Of a DNA stretch of 42,833 nt, positions 1 through 9,600 are shown in pieces. Position 1 is the first letter of the stretch; every line of letters begins with the position of its first letter. The DNA comes from Sediminibacterium salmoneum NBRC 103935 (lineage in GTDB: Bacteria; Bacteroidota; Bacteroidia; Chitinophagales; Chitinophagaceae), in NCBI RefSeq assembly GCF_000511175.1, contig NZ_KI866530.1, forward strand, positions 460,277 to 503,109, in the 5' to 3' direction. The position numbers and the translations under genes were made by a program. Under the pieces are notes generated by a model that had not been told where the DNA came from, ran no database searches, and saw only the letters and a program-made list of their open reading frames with translations.

Positions 1-861
1 GGCAAAACTACCTTTGCAATAGAACTGGCCAGGCACCTGGGTACTTCTATCATTTCTGCCGATTCCAGACAATGTTTTAAAGAACTGGCCATTGGGGTAG
101 CAAGGCCCGGTGAGACTGAACTAGCTGCAGTTAAACATTATTTTATTGCAGACCACTCCATCAGTGAAAATCTTAATGCAGCTTATTTTGAACAATTTGC
201 ACTGCAAAAGACAGCTGAGTTATTGGCGCAAAACGAATCACTTGTAATGGTTGGCGGAACCGGGTTATATATCAAAGCTTTTTGCGAAGGAATTGATCCC
301 ATGCCCACTATTGATCCTGCCATACGAGAAGCCATCATTGCTTCCTATGAAGCTAAGGGCATGATATGGCTGCAATCTGAAATTAAACACAGAGATCCTG
401 CCTTCTGGGAAGTGGCGGAACAAATGAATCCTCAGCGATTAATGCGGGCTTTGGAAGTGTTGAATGCAACCGGTAAGTCCATTCTTCATTTCAGAAATGC
501 AATAAAAAAAGAGCGTCCTTTTCGCATTGTAAAAATCGGGCTTGAAATGCCAATGGAATTATTGACCAAAAGAATTCATCAACGGGTGGATGAAATGGTA
601 GCGGCTAGTTTGTTTGAAGAAGCCGCATCTGTAATAGCTTATCGCAACCAGACTGCGTTGCAGACAGTGGGGTATAAAGAAGTGTTTGATTATATGGATG
701 GTAAAATATCCAGAGATCAGGCCATAGAGCAAATCAAGATTCATACGCGACAATACGCCAAACGCCAGATGACCTGGTTTAAAAAAGATCCGGAATTTGT
801 ATGGTTCAATGCAGGGGCACTATCCATGGAAGCCTTAATAGCACAAGTTGTTGAACTATAA
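1..861 (+). CDS. miaA: tRNA dimethylallyltransferase (5'-truncated by window edge)
   Basis: Transfers a dimethylallyl group from DMAPP to N6 of A37 in tRNAs that read UNN codons, in the cytoplasm. The frame is open from base 1 and begins in the middle of the P-loop (visible GKTTFAIELA; the preceding glycine-rich residues lie outside the window), so the true start is upstream. Family landmarks follow in order: ADSRQ near visible residue 20, the GGTGLYIKA segment near residue 83, and the C-terminal TRQYAKRQMTWF block close to residue 255. 286 residues are visible, close to full length, so only about ten to fifteen residues are missing. A TTG at 223 is in frame but internal to the conserved fold and is not the start. 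The gene converges on murB with 29 bases between the stops. Identification is secure from the motif series. Confidence 0.95.
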   Translation, partial: GKTTFAIELARHLGTSIISADSRQCFKELAIGVARPGETELAAVKHYFIADHSISENLNAAYFEQFALQKTAELLAQNESLVMVGGTGLYIKAFCEGIDPMPTIDPAIREAIIASYEAKGMIWLQSEIKHRDPAFWEVAEQMNPQRLMRALEVLNATGKSILHFRNAIKKERPFRIVKIGLEMPMELLTKRIHQRVDEMVAASLFEEAASVIAYRNQTALQTVGYKEVFDYMDGKISRDQAIEQIKIHTRQYAKRQMTWFKKDPEFVWFNAGALSMEALIAQVVEL

Positions 862-890
862 TTCCAATGCCTTAGTTTTTTATTTTTAGA

Positions 891-1913
891 TTAGTAAATA
901 TTTACTTCTCTCTCTAAAAGTATACCGAATTTTTCCTGAACGCTTTCAATGATTTCACTGGATAAAGCATAGATTTCTGTGCCGCTTGCCTTGCCGTAAT
1001 TCACCAGTACCAATGGTTGCAATGGATAGCATCCTGCATCTCCTTTTCGATATCCTTTCCAGCCTGTTTGTTCAATCAGCCAGGCAGCAGGTACTTTGGT
1101 CATGAACTTATCGTTACCCGGAAAACCCGGAATTTCAGGATATAATTTCTGTAGTGCTTCGTAAAAGGTTTGATGAATGACCGGGTTTTTAAAAAAGCTG
1201 CCGGCATTTCCAATTTTAGTTGGGTCTGGTAATTTGCTTTGCCGAATCTGAATGACTGCATTGGCAATGGCTTCAATACTCAATTCCTTCACTCCCATTT
1301 GTTCCAGTGCCTGTTCAATATTTCCATAATTAACTGTGAACTTAGGTTGCTTTCTTAATTTGTAGGTAACCGAAACAATCAGGAACTGATTGCGAAGCGA
1401 TTGTTTAAAAATACTTTCCCTGTATCCGAATTTGCATTGGGCATGAGTAAATGAAACCATCTCTCCATCGGGTAAGTGCAACGCATCCAAACTTTCAAAA
1501 ACGTCTTTGATTTCAACACCATAGGCGCCAATATTTTGCATAGGAGAAGCACCCACATTCCCCGGTATAAGGCTCAGGTTTTCAATTCCCTGGTATTTGT
1601 TTTCTACACAAAACTGTACAAAGGAATGCCAGTTTTCTCCTGCCATTGCTTTGATGTAAACGAAGTGGTCATCTTCTTTTATTTTGCTGATCCCCTTTAG
1701 ATTATTCTGGAGAACCAGTCCGTCGTAGTCGTGCGTAAATAATACATTACTTCCGCCACCCAATATTAGCAATCGCTGTTGTTGGGTTTTATTCCATTCC
1801 AATATTTCCTTTACTTCGTTCAGGCTATCAGCGGGTACAAAATGTCTGGCCAAAACATCAATCCCAAAGCTATTATAGGGTTGCAAAGAAATATTAGGTG
1901 CTATTTTTTTCAT
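891..1913 (-). CDS. murB: UDP-N-acetylenolpyruvoylglucosamine reductase MurB
   Basis: NADPH-dependent flavoenzyme that reduces UDP-GlcNAc-enolpyruvate to UDP-MurNAc, the second committed step of peptidoglycan synthesis, in the cytosol. The 340-residue protein has the FAD-binding ILGGGSNVLF segment, NVGASPMQNIGAYGVEI, a YRES motif, the catalytic-serine block GNAGSFFKNP, and a C-terminal EREV that supplies the conserved glutamate. The YRES motif and length fit the E. coli-like type I enzyme. The start was set at the ATG at 1913 (MKKIAPN): a longer open frame to 2060 only adds residues that overlap priA and have no family similarity. The start lies 2 bases after the priA stop, so the genes are probably cotranscribed. 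It contains an intact 7-A run right after the start codon. Confidence 0.96.
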   Translation of the reverse strand: MKKIAPNISLQPYNSFGIDVLARHFVPADSLNEVKEILEWNKTQQQRLLILGGGSNVLFTHDYDGLVLQNNLKGISKIKEDDHFVYIKAMAGENWHSFVQFCVENKYQGIENLSLIPGNVGASPMQNIGAYGVEIKDVFESLDALHLPDGEMVSFTHAQCKFGYRESIFKQSLRNQFLIVSVTYKLRKQPKFTVNYGNIEQALEQMGVKELSIEAIANAVIQIRQSKLPDPTKIGNAGSFFKNPVIHQTFYEALQKLYPEIPGFPGNDKFMTKVPAAWLIEQTGWKGYRKGDAGCYPLQPLVLVNYGKASGTEIYALSSEIIESVQEKFGILLEREVNIY

Positions 1914-1915
1914 TT

Positions 1916-4369
1916 TTAATAAACAGGGTCGGTGTTTGGAATAATATGAACAGATCTGTATCGCTGATGCGTATGCAGAATGAGCATTTGTTGCTGTATG
2001 GCTATTTTGCAGGACTGAACCGTTTTTGCATCCTTGGGTAGCTTTATCAGCAGCTCCCAAAGATATTGGTTCCTGATTCTGTCTACAACAGGTTGTGAAG
2101 GACCGTTGATATATTGACCAAATAGTGGCGATAGTCCCTGCTTCATCATATTGGCAGCTTCTTCTGCAATCTGTTTGTCCTTGTGTTTAAAAATTACCTG
2201 TATCAATCTTGTAAAAGGAGGGTAATGGAATTCTTTTCTGTTGGCAATTTCAAATTGATACAATCCCTGATAGTGGTGTTGCTGCACAAAAGGGAGAACC
2301 GGATGGTGAAGATTACTTACCTGAACCAATACTTTGCCCAGTCCATCTTTTCTGCCCGCTCTTCCGCTAACCTGTTCCATTAACTGATAAGCTCTTTCAT
2401 TAACCCTGAAGTCAGTGAAATTTAATATACCATCGGCGTCTACAATCCCTACCAGATTTACTTTTTCAAAATCCAGTCCTTTCACTACCATCTGCGTGCC
2501 CACCAGGATATCTATCTTGTGTTGCTCAAATTGTTTTATGAGATTATCATGGTCGTGTTTGCCACGGATACTATCGTAATCCATTCTGGCAATTACGGCT
2601 TCCGGAAAAGCTTCGGCTACCAGTTCTTCTATTTTTTCTGTACCAAAATTTTTCTGAATAAAATGATGGCTGCCGCAAGCATGACAGGTTTGAAGCAGGG
2701 GATAGATGGTGCCACAGTAATGACAGGATAATTTCTGTTTAGCCTTATGAAAAGTCAGGGTTACATCGCAATGATTGCAATGGGGTATCCATCCGCAGGT
2801 ATCGCAAAGCAGATAAGGCGCATAGCCTCTTCTGTTCTGAAAAAGAATAACTTGTTTTTTATTGTTTAGGGCTTCCTGAATTGCCGACAGTAATTCATCT
2901 GAAAGAGGTTTGGCACTTCTTTCTTTTGCAGGTATCTTTTTTAAATTGATCAGTTGAATTTCCGGAAGAGCTACATCTGCAAATCTTTCAGTTAAGGTTA
3001 CCAGACCATATTTCCTCTGTTCCACATTGTAATAGCTTTCAATAGATGGGGTAGCGGAGCCTAGCAATACTTTTGCTTTAAACAGGGATGCATAATAAAT
3101 GGCCGTATCTCTGCTATGGTATCTGGGTGCAGGATCCTGTTGCTTGTAAGAAGCATCGTGCTCTTCGTCGCAGATAACCATACCCAGGTTGTTAAAGGGT
3201 AAAAACAAAGCAGATCGGGCACCCAAGACTACTTTGGTTTCTCCTGAGTTTATTTTATTCCAGATTTCAACGCGTTCGTTGGGATTGAATTTGGAATGGT
3301 AAATAGCAATATGCCCTCCCAGGCTTTTCTGCAATCTGCGGATCATCTGAGCAGTAAGTGCAATTTCAGGTAATAAGTATAATACCTGCTTGCCCTGTTG
3401 AATCTGCTCTTCAATCAGCTTCATGTATATCTGAGTTTTACCACTGGCAGTTATGCCGTGTAAAAGACAAACAGATTTATTCTCAAAATTATTCCTGATT
3501 TCTTCCAGTGCTTTTTCCTGCGCAGGGGAAAGCGTAAAATCTAATTGCAATAGTTTGGGAAGAGAAGGCAGTCTGTCAATATTTCTTTTTTCGGCAATCA
3601 ATATTCCCTTCTCAATTAATCCTTTTAATTGTGCCGCGCTTGCACTGGCTTTTTTCAGCAACTCTGGCTGAGTTACAATTCCGATTGTATTCTTTAAATG
3701 CAAATAAGCCAGCAACAATTCCATTTGTTTGGGTGCCCTGCTCCAGTTGTTTAAAAGTTGTTCCAGCTGCTCTTCTATTGCATATTGCGGATGCAATAAA
3801 ATATAAGTCTCTGTTTTTTGTTTGTATTTTTCTTTAAGCTCCTCCCAAACAAAGCAAACTCCTTTCTCTATCAGCTTTTTTACAACCGGGTATGTGTTAT
3901 GCGTATCCAGTAATTGCTGAACCTCACTGATCTTTAACTCGCCTTTAATTTCCAATGCTTCAGCCACAATAAATTCTGCATCGGTTAGGTCGCTGAAATC
4001 AAGACTTCTTTCTTCATTCCACTGTAAGATACTTTCACTGGACAATTTTAAATTGGCAGGAATGGCAGACTGCATCACTTCTCCTTCGGAGCACATATAG
4101 TATTGGGCAATCCATTCCCAAAGCAGTAATTGTTCAGCATGTACAACGGGTTGGGTATCCAGGATATTCAGTATAGGGGCGGGATTTAAACCGGCTGGAA
4201 TTTCGGACAATACTTTTTTTACAATACCAGCGTATCGTTTGTTTTTTCTGAGTGCCACTTCCACCCGAATGCCCGGTACAATGGAATCCTGGAATTGCTC
4301 AGGCACCTTCCATGTATAATTTTTAGGCAGGGCAAGGGGAATAATGACTTCAACAAACAAAGGCTTCAT
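1916..4369 (-). CDS. priA: Primosomal protein N' (replication restart helicase PriA)
   Basis: Superfamily 2 DNA helicase that recognises stalled or repaired forks and reloads the replicative helicase. At 817 residues it is in the usual size range. The N-terminal 3'-DNA-binding region (about residues 1-100) and winged-helix region are followed by helicase motifs: Walker A GITASGKT at 305-312, DEEH at 401-404, then a zinc-binding insertion with four CxxC pairs (CDTC, CNHC, CHYC, CHAC) near residues 530-575, and motif V/VI segments (GTQMVVKGLDF, QVSGRAGR). All diagnostic parts are present and unbroken. It sits 16 bases downstream of plsC and 2 bases upstream of murB on the same strand, suggesting one transcript. 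Identification is secure. Confidence 0.97.
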   Translation of the reverse strand: MKPLFVEVIIPLALPKNYTWKVPEQFQDSIVPGIRVEVALRKNKRYAGIVKKVLSEIPAGLNPAPILNILDTQPVVHAEQLLLWEWIAQYYMCSEGEVMQSAIPANLKLSSESILQWNEERSLDFSDLTDAEFIVAEALEIKGELKISEVQQLLDTHNTYPVVKKLIEKGVCFVWEELKEKYKQKTETYILLHPQYAIEEQLEQLLNNWSRAPKQMELLLAYLHLKNTIGIVTQPELLKKASASAAQLKGLIEKGILIAEKRNIDRLPSLPKLLQLDFTLSPAQEKALEEIRNNFENKSVCLLHGITASGKTQIYMKLIEEQIQQGKQVLYLLPEIALTAQMIRRLQKSLGGHIAIYHSKFNPNERVEIWNKINSGETKVVLGARSALFLPFNNLGMVICDEEHDASYKQQDPAPRYHSRDTAIYYASLFKAKVLLGSATPSIESYYNVEQRKYGLVTLTERFADVALPEIQLINLKKIPAKERSAKPLSDELLSAIQEALNNKKQVILFQNRRGYAPYLLCDTCGWIPHCNHCDVTLTFHKAKQKLSCHYCGTIYPLLQTCHACGSHHFIQKNFGTEKIEELVAEAFPEAVIARMDYDSIRGKHDHDNLIKQFEQHKIDILVGTQMVVKGLDFEKVNLVGIVDADGILNFTDFRVNERAYQLMEQVSGRAGRKDGLGKVLVQVSNLHHPVLPFVQQHHYQGLYQFEIANRKEFHYPPFTRLIQVIFKHKDKQIAEEAANMMKQGLSPLFGQYINGPSQPVVDRIRNQYLWELLIKLPKDAKTVQSCKIAIQQQMLILHTHQRYRSVHIIPNTDPVY

Positions 4370-4385
4370 TACAGCAAAAATACAG

Positions 4386-5144
4386 CTATGGTGTTGGATA
4401 ACTGTTATATCGTTTTAAACCAGCTTCCATGATTTTATACACATGGTTTTTAAATGCAGGAAGGTCTGTCATGGTTAGTCCTTTTACGGGAACTTCTTCC
4501 AGATAAACCACCCTGTTCTGTCCTGGCGTCATTTCAAAGACAGAACGATAGTGCAATCTTTTTAATGTGTCTACCAGCAAAATAGGTTTAATAGGGGTTT
4601 GTGTTTCTATGGCGATTCTGAAAGCACCATCAAAGAAGGATTTCAGGGGTTGTCTGGTTTCATTAAAAGTACCCTCAGGAAAAATGATAATAGAGATATT
4701 GTTTTTGATGGCCGCTTTTAAAGCTCTTACACTTTGTGCTCTTTTGGTTGCGTTTTGCCTGTTTACCAGGATAACAGCTGCTTTATAGATCCAGCCGAAT
4801 ACAGGAACTTTAACCATTTCATATTTACCCAATGCGCGCATGGGCTGGTGAATGGCCAGCACAATAGGGGGGATGTCCATGTAGGAAATATGGTTGGCAA
4901 CAAAAATATATTGCCTGCTGGTATCGTGGGGGTGCTCATATATTTCTTCGTGTACTACGCCAATGGTATAATACCATAGTTGCGCCCAAACGCGGCAACA
5001 ACGATATACTAAATTTCCACCTCTTATTTTACCTGCCGTTGCTGCCAGCATGGCAAAAGGGAATACCAGCAGCATTACAATGATAAAAGTGATTAGGGCA
5101 TAAATAGAAAATACAAATAGTAGTCCTTTCTTAATGGGTCCCAT
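4386..5144 (-). CDS. plsC: 1-acyl-sn-glycerol-3-phosphate acyltransferase family protein
   Basis: Likely transfers an acyl chain to the sn-2 position of lysophosphatidic acid, forming phosphatidic acid at the inner membrane. The 252-residue protein starts with a strongly hydrophobic segment (about residues 8-35) that would anchor it, then carries the family HX4D motif in NHISYMD near residue 84 and the substrate-binding FPEGTF near residue 156. These are the two signature blocks of the PlsC/LPLAT superfamily. Paralogues with other acyl acceptors (for example ornithine-lipid O-acyltransferases) share both motifs, so the exact acceptor is inferred rather than shown. It lies between gltD and priA with short spacers. 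Confidence 0.88.
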   Translation of the reverse strand: MGPIKKGLLFVFSIYALITFIIVMLLVFPFAMLAATAGKIRGGNLVYRCCRVWAQLWYYTIGVVHEEIYEHPHDTSRQYIFVANHISYMDIPPIVLAIHQPMRALGKYEMVKVPVFGWIYKAAVILVNRQNATKRAQSVRALKAAIKNNISIIIFPEGTFNETRQPLKSFFDGAFRIAIETQTPIKPILLVDTLKRLHYRSVFEMTPGQNRVVYLEEVPVKGLTMTDLPAFKNHVYKIMEAGLKRYNSYPTP

Positions 5145-5174
5145 AAGGGCAAAAGATATAAAACACTCAAAGGA

Positions 5175-6632
5175 TTACCAAATATTCGCTGCCCCTGTTA
5201 AAAAGGAATCTACTTTTTTGGCACATTCCCTTCCCTCGCTGATGGCCCATACTACTAAACTTTGTCCTCTGCGCATGTCTCCGGCAGCAAACACTTTTTG
5301 AATATTGGTCTGGTAGGTTTTTTCTGTTGCATTCACATTGCCTCTTGTGTCCAGTTCAATTTCCAGTTTTTCCAGCAAGCCTTCTTTTTGCGGGCTCACA
5401 AATCCCATCGCCAGTAAAGCCAGTTCACAGGGTATTTCCTTTTCAGTTCCGGTTATTTCCACAAAGCCTGCTGCTTTCCCTTCTTCATTTATTTTCCATT
5501 CCAGGCTCACCGTTACCAATGCTTTTAAATTGCCTTTTTCGTCGCCAATGAATTTTTTGGTAGCGATGGCCCATTCCCTGTTGGCACCTTCTTCGTGGGA
5601 AGAAGTGGTTTTTAAAATAAAGGGATATTGCGGCCAGGGCATGTATGGGGTTCTGTTTTCCGGTGGTTTGGGCATCAACTCAAACTGCGTTACGCTGGCG
5701 GCTTGCTGACGATTGGATGTTCCAATACAATCACTTCCTGTGTCTCCACCTCCAATCACCACTACATGTTTGCCTGTGGCAACAATTGGCGCAGCATCAA
5801 AAGCAATATCAGCCACTCTCTTGTTCTGCTGTTTTAAAAAGTCCATGGCAAAATGCACCCCATTCAGTTCTCTTCCTTCAATCGGCAAGTCTCTGGGAAT
5901 AGTAGAACCACCAGCGAGTATAATGGCATTGTATTCTCTCAAGAGATCATTGATGCTGATGTTTATACCCACATTGGCATTGCATTTAAACTGAATGCCT
6001 TCCTGTTCCAGTAAGGCGATTCTTCTTTCCACCACCCATTTTTCCAGTTTGAAATCGGGAATGCCGTATCGCAAAAGTCCGCCGGGTTTATCGTCTCTTT
6101 CAAAAACAGTAACCTGATGGCCTGCGTAATTCAGTTGTGCGGCTGCAGCCAGGCCTGCGGGTCCGGAACCAATCACAGCCACTGTTTTGCCGGAACGATA
6201 CAGGGGTTTATAAGGTTGTACAAATCCTTTTTCAAACGCAATTTCAATAATATGTTTTTCTATTTCTTCTATGGCAACCGGAGGTTGATTGATACCCAGT
6301 ACGCAAGCAGATTCACAGGGTGCAGGGCAGATGCGTCCGGTAAATTCTGGGAAGTTATTTGTAGAAGAAAGGATCTCATAGGCTTCTGCATAATTCTTCC
6401 GGTATACAGCATCGTTAAACTCCGGAATTACATTGCCCAACGGACAACCATTGTGGCAAAAAGGAACCCCGCAATTCATGCACCGGGCACTTTGCTGGTT
6501 TAATATTTCTTCCGGCATGGGAGCAACAAATTCTTTATAATGTTTTACTCTGCTTAATGCAGGCTCTTTTGCAGGAGCTGTTCTGTGAAATTCTAAAAAT
6601 CCAGTGGGTTTGCCCATAAAATGATTTTTCAA
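5175..6632 (-). CDS. gltD: Glutamate synthase (NADPH) small subunit
   Basis: Takes electrons from NADPH and passes them through FAD and iron-sulfur clusters to the large subunit for reductive synthesis of glutamate from glutamine and 2-oxoglutarate. The 485-residue protein has an N-terminal cysteine-rich region (about residues 50-110, CMNCGVPFCHNGCP and CPAPCESAC) for two [4Fe-4S] clusters, an FAD dinucleotide fold (IGSGPAGLAAAAQL near 155), and an NADPH-binding fold (VVIGGGDTGSDCIGTS near 290). The C-terminal AAGDMRRGQSLVVWAISEG block completes the FAD site. It is 27 bases downstream of gltB on the same strand, as expected for partner subunits. The length and order match the family, with no anomalies. 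Confidence 0.96.
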   Translation of the reverse strand: MKNHFMGKPTGFLEFHRTAPAKEPALSRVKHYKEFVAPMPEEILNQQSARCMNCGVPFCHNGCPLGNVIPEFNDAVYRKNYAEAYEILSSTNNFPEFTGRICPAPCESACVLGINQPPVAIEEIEKHIIEIAFEKGFVQPYKPLYRSGKTVAVIGSGPAGLAAAAQLNYAGHQVTVFERDDKPGGLLRYGIPDFKLEKWVVERRIALLEQEGIQFKCNANVGINISINDLLREYNAIILAGGSTIPRDLPIEGRELNGVHFAMDFLKQQNKRVADIAFDAAPIVATGKHVVVIGGGDTGSDCIGTSNRQQAASVTQFELMPKPPENRTPYMPWPQYPFILKTTSSHEEGANREWAIATKKFIGDEKGNLKALVTVSLEWKINEEGKAAGFVEITGTEKEIPCELALLAMGFVSPQKEGLLEKLEIELDTRGNVNATEKTYQTNIQKVFAAGDMRRGQSLVVWAISEGRECAKKVDSFLTGAANIW

Positions 6633-6659
6633 TTACCCGAAATGCTAAGTGGAAACAAA

Positions 6660-9600
6660 TTATTTTAATACAGTGCTGTTTTCTTTTGTCTTTGCCAGTG
6701 CGTTTTTAAAATCGGTTGGAAACACTTTGATGAATTGTGTCAGCTGATTTTCAAAATCCTTTAAGAGGAATGCGGCAACACTGCTTTTTGTATATCTGTA
6801 ATGTTTTTCAATCATTTCTTTCAATACAGCAGCATCCCCTTCATCCAGCGGATCCAACTCTATCATTTCCAAATTGCAATTGGAGGCAAATGTTTTAGCA
6901 GGGTCATACATAAATGCAATGCCGCCACTCATGCCGGCCCCGAAATTTCTACCGACAGAACCCAGTATGACAGCAATGCCTCCAGTCATATATTCGCAAC
7001 CATGATCTCCAATTCCCTCCACAACAACCTTAGCACCTGAATTTCTTACTGCAAAACGTTCTCCTGCTTTCCCTCTGATAAAGGCTTCTCCTGATGTGGC
7101 ACCATACAAAGCCACATTGCCGATAATGCTGTTTTGTTCTGCAACAAATCCTGCTTTGGCATCCGGATACACAATCAGTTTGGCCCCACTCAATCCTTTG
7201 CCGAAATAATCGTTGGCATCTCCTTCCAGTTCCAGTGTAAGTCCATGGGTGTTGAAAGCGCCAAAACTTTGACCAGCTGTGCCTTTGAAGCTGAAGTGCA
7301 GGGTGTCTTCGGGCAATCCTTTACTCTTGTATACTTTGGTAATTTCATTGGAAACAAGGGTGCCTACTGTTCTGTCTGTATTGATAATCGGGAAAGCTGC
7401 CTGTACTTTTTCTCCCTTTTCAATTGCGGGTTTTGCTGCAGCCAGTAATTTCCAGTCGAGTACTTCACTTAAACCATGGTCCTGCAATTCTGATGCAAAT
7501 AAACCCGTTCCATCTTTAGCGGGTTCCTGAAATAAGATTTTAGACAAATTCAATTGGGTGTATTTCCAATGTTCAACATCTGTTCTCTGTTGTAAATAGG
7601 CGGATTGGCCAATCATTTCATTCACCGTACGGAAGCCAAGCTCCGCCATAATTTCACGCAGTTCCTGTGTAATGAAACGGAAGAAATTAACCACATGGTC
7701 CGGATTACCTGTAAAGCGTTTGCGTAAGGTTTCATCCTGTGTAGCTACACCAACCGGACAAGTATTGAGATGGCATTTGCGCATCATGATACATCCTTCT
7801 ACAATTAATGCTGCGGTGGCAACGCCCCATTCTTCCGCACCCAGTAAAGCAGCAATGGCAATATCTCTTCCTGTTTTCATTTGCCCGTCTGCCTGCACCA
7901 CAACCCTTGAACGGAGTTTGTTTTTAACCAGTGTCTGGTGGGTTTCTGCCAGTCCTATTTCCCATGGCAATCCCGCATGTTTCACGGAACTCACCGGAGA
8001 AGCACCTGTTCCTCCGTCGTGCCCTGCTATCAATACCACATCTGCCTTGGCTTTAACCACACCAGCTGCAATGGTACCCACACCTGCTTTAGACACGAGC
8101 TTCACATTGATGCGTGCGGCGCGGTTGGCATTTTTTAAATCGAATATCAACTGTGCCAGATCTTCAATGGAATAAATATCGTGATGGGGTGGAGGGGAAA
8201 TTAAACCAACACCAGGTGTAGCATGTCTGGTTTTACCAATCCATTCATCTACCTTATGTCCGGGTAATTGTCCGCCTTCTCCAGGCTTGGCCCCCTGAGC
8301 CATTTTAATCTGAATTTCATCTGCTTCAGACAAATACAAAGAAGTAACCCCAAAGCGGGCAGAAGCTACCTGTTTAATAGCAGAGCGCATGAAGTCGCCG
8401 TTGGGTAATGGTGTATAACGGATTTCATCTTCACCACCCTCTCCGGTATTGCTTTTTCCTCCCAGTCTGTTCATGGCAATGGCCAGTGTGGTATGGGCTT
8501 CCCAGGAAACAGAGCCGAAAGACATAGCACCCGTTGCAAATCGCTTATAGATATTTTCTGCGGGTTCTACTTCGTCAATAGAAATAGAAGGGCGATGACT
8601 AGTAAATTCAAACTGACTTCTCAAAGTACATGCATGTTCACTCTGATTATTGATAAGCGAGGAATATTTTTTGAAAATGCTATAATCGTTTTTCCTTGTT
8701 GCATCTTGTAATAAGTGAATGGTTTGTGGATTGAACAAATGAAATTCGCCTTCTCTTTTCCATTGATATACGCCACCTAGCGGAAGCCTGTCAATTACTT
8801 TATTTTTCTTGCTGAAAGCAAAGAAGTGCTTGGCCAAAGTTTCTCTGGCAATCTCATCCAGTCCCATTCCTTCAATACGGGAAGTGGCTCCTGTGAAATA
8901 GGAATCAACAACGGAACTATTGATGCCAATGATTTCAAAAATCTGTGCGCCCTGGTAACTCTGCAAAGTGGAAATCCCCATTTTGGAAAACACTTTCAGC
9001 AAACCTTCATTTACGGCTTTGATATAATTTTTCTTGAGTTTTTCTACATCTAAATCGGTTAAAAGTTTCTGCGACATTTTCATGTCTCTGATAGAAGACA
9101 ATGCCAGGTATGGATTGATAGCTGTTGCGCCAAATCCAATCAGGCAGGCAAAGTGATGCGTTTCCCACACATCTCCGGCTTCTACAATAATGCCAACCTG
9201 ACCTCTGTAGCCTTTTTTAATTAAGTGATGATGCACGGCTGCTGTGGCGAGTAAAGAAGGAATAGGAGCGTGTTCAGAATCAATGGCGCGGTCGGTTAAA
9301 ATAATCACTTCAAATCCATCCTGAACTGCATCTACTGCATAACGGCAAAGACGATCAATCCCCGCTTTTAAAGAGCCTGGCTTTCCATCTGCTCTGAAAT
9401 ACATTTGCAGGGTTTTGGCCTGAAATACTCCCGTATCGATGCTTCTGATTTTTTCCAGTTCATGGTTGTTCAGAATCGGATGCTGCAAAGCCACGCTATG
9501 GCAGGCCGTTGCTTCTTCCACCAACAGGTTTCCGTTGCTTCCTGCAAAAGTTGCCAGAGACATCACCATTTTTTCGCGAATAGGATCAATCGGGGGATTG

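Noticed and set aside
1914..2060. N-terminal extension of murB to 389 residues
   Set aside because: It only runs antisense-free within the priA coding frame on the same strand and has no MurB similarity; the ATG at 1913 gives the normal family start.
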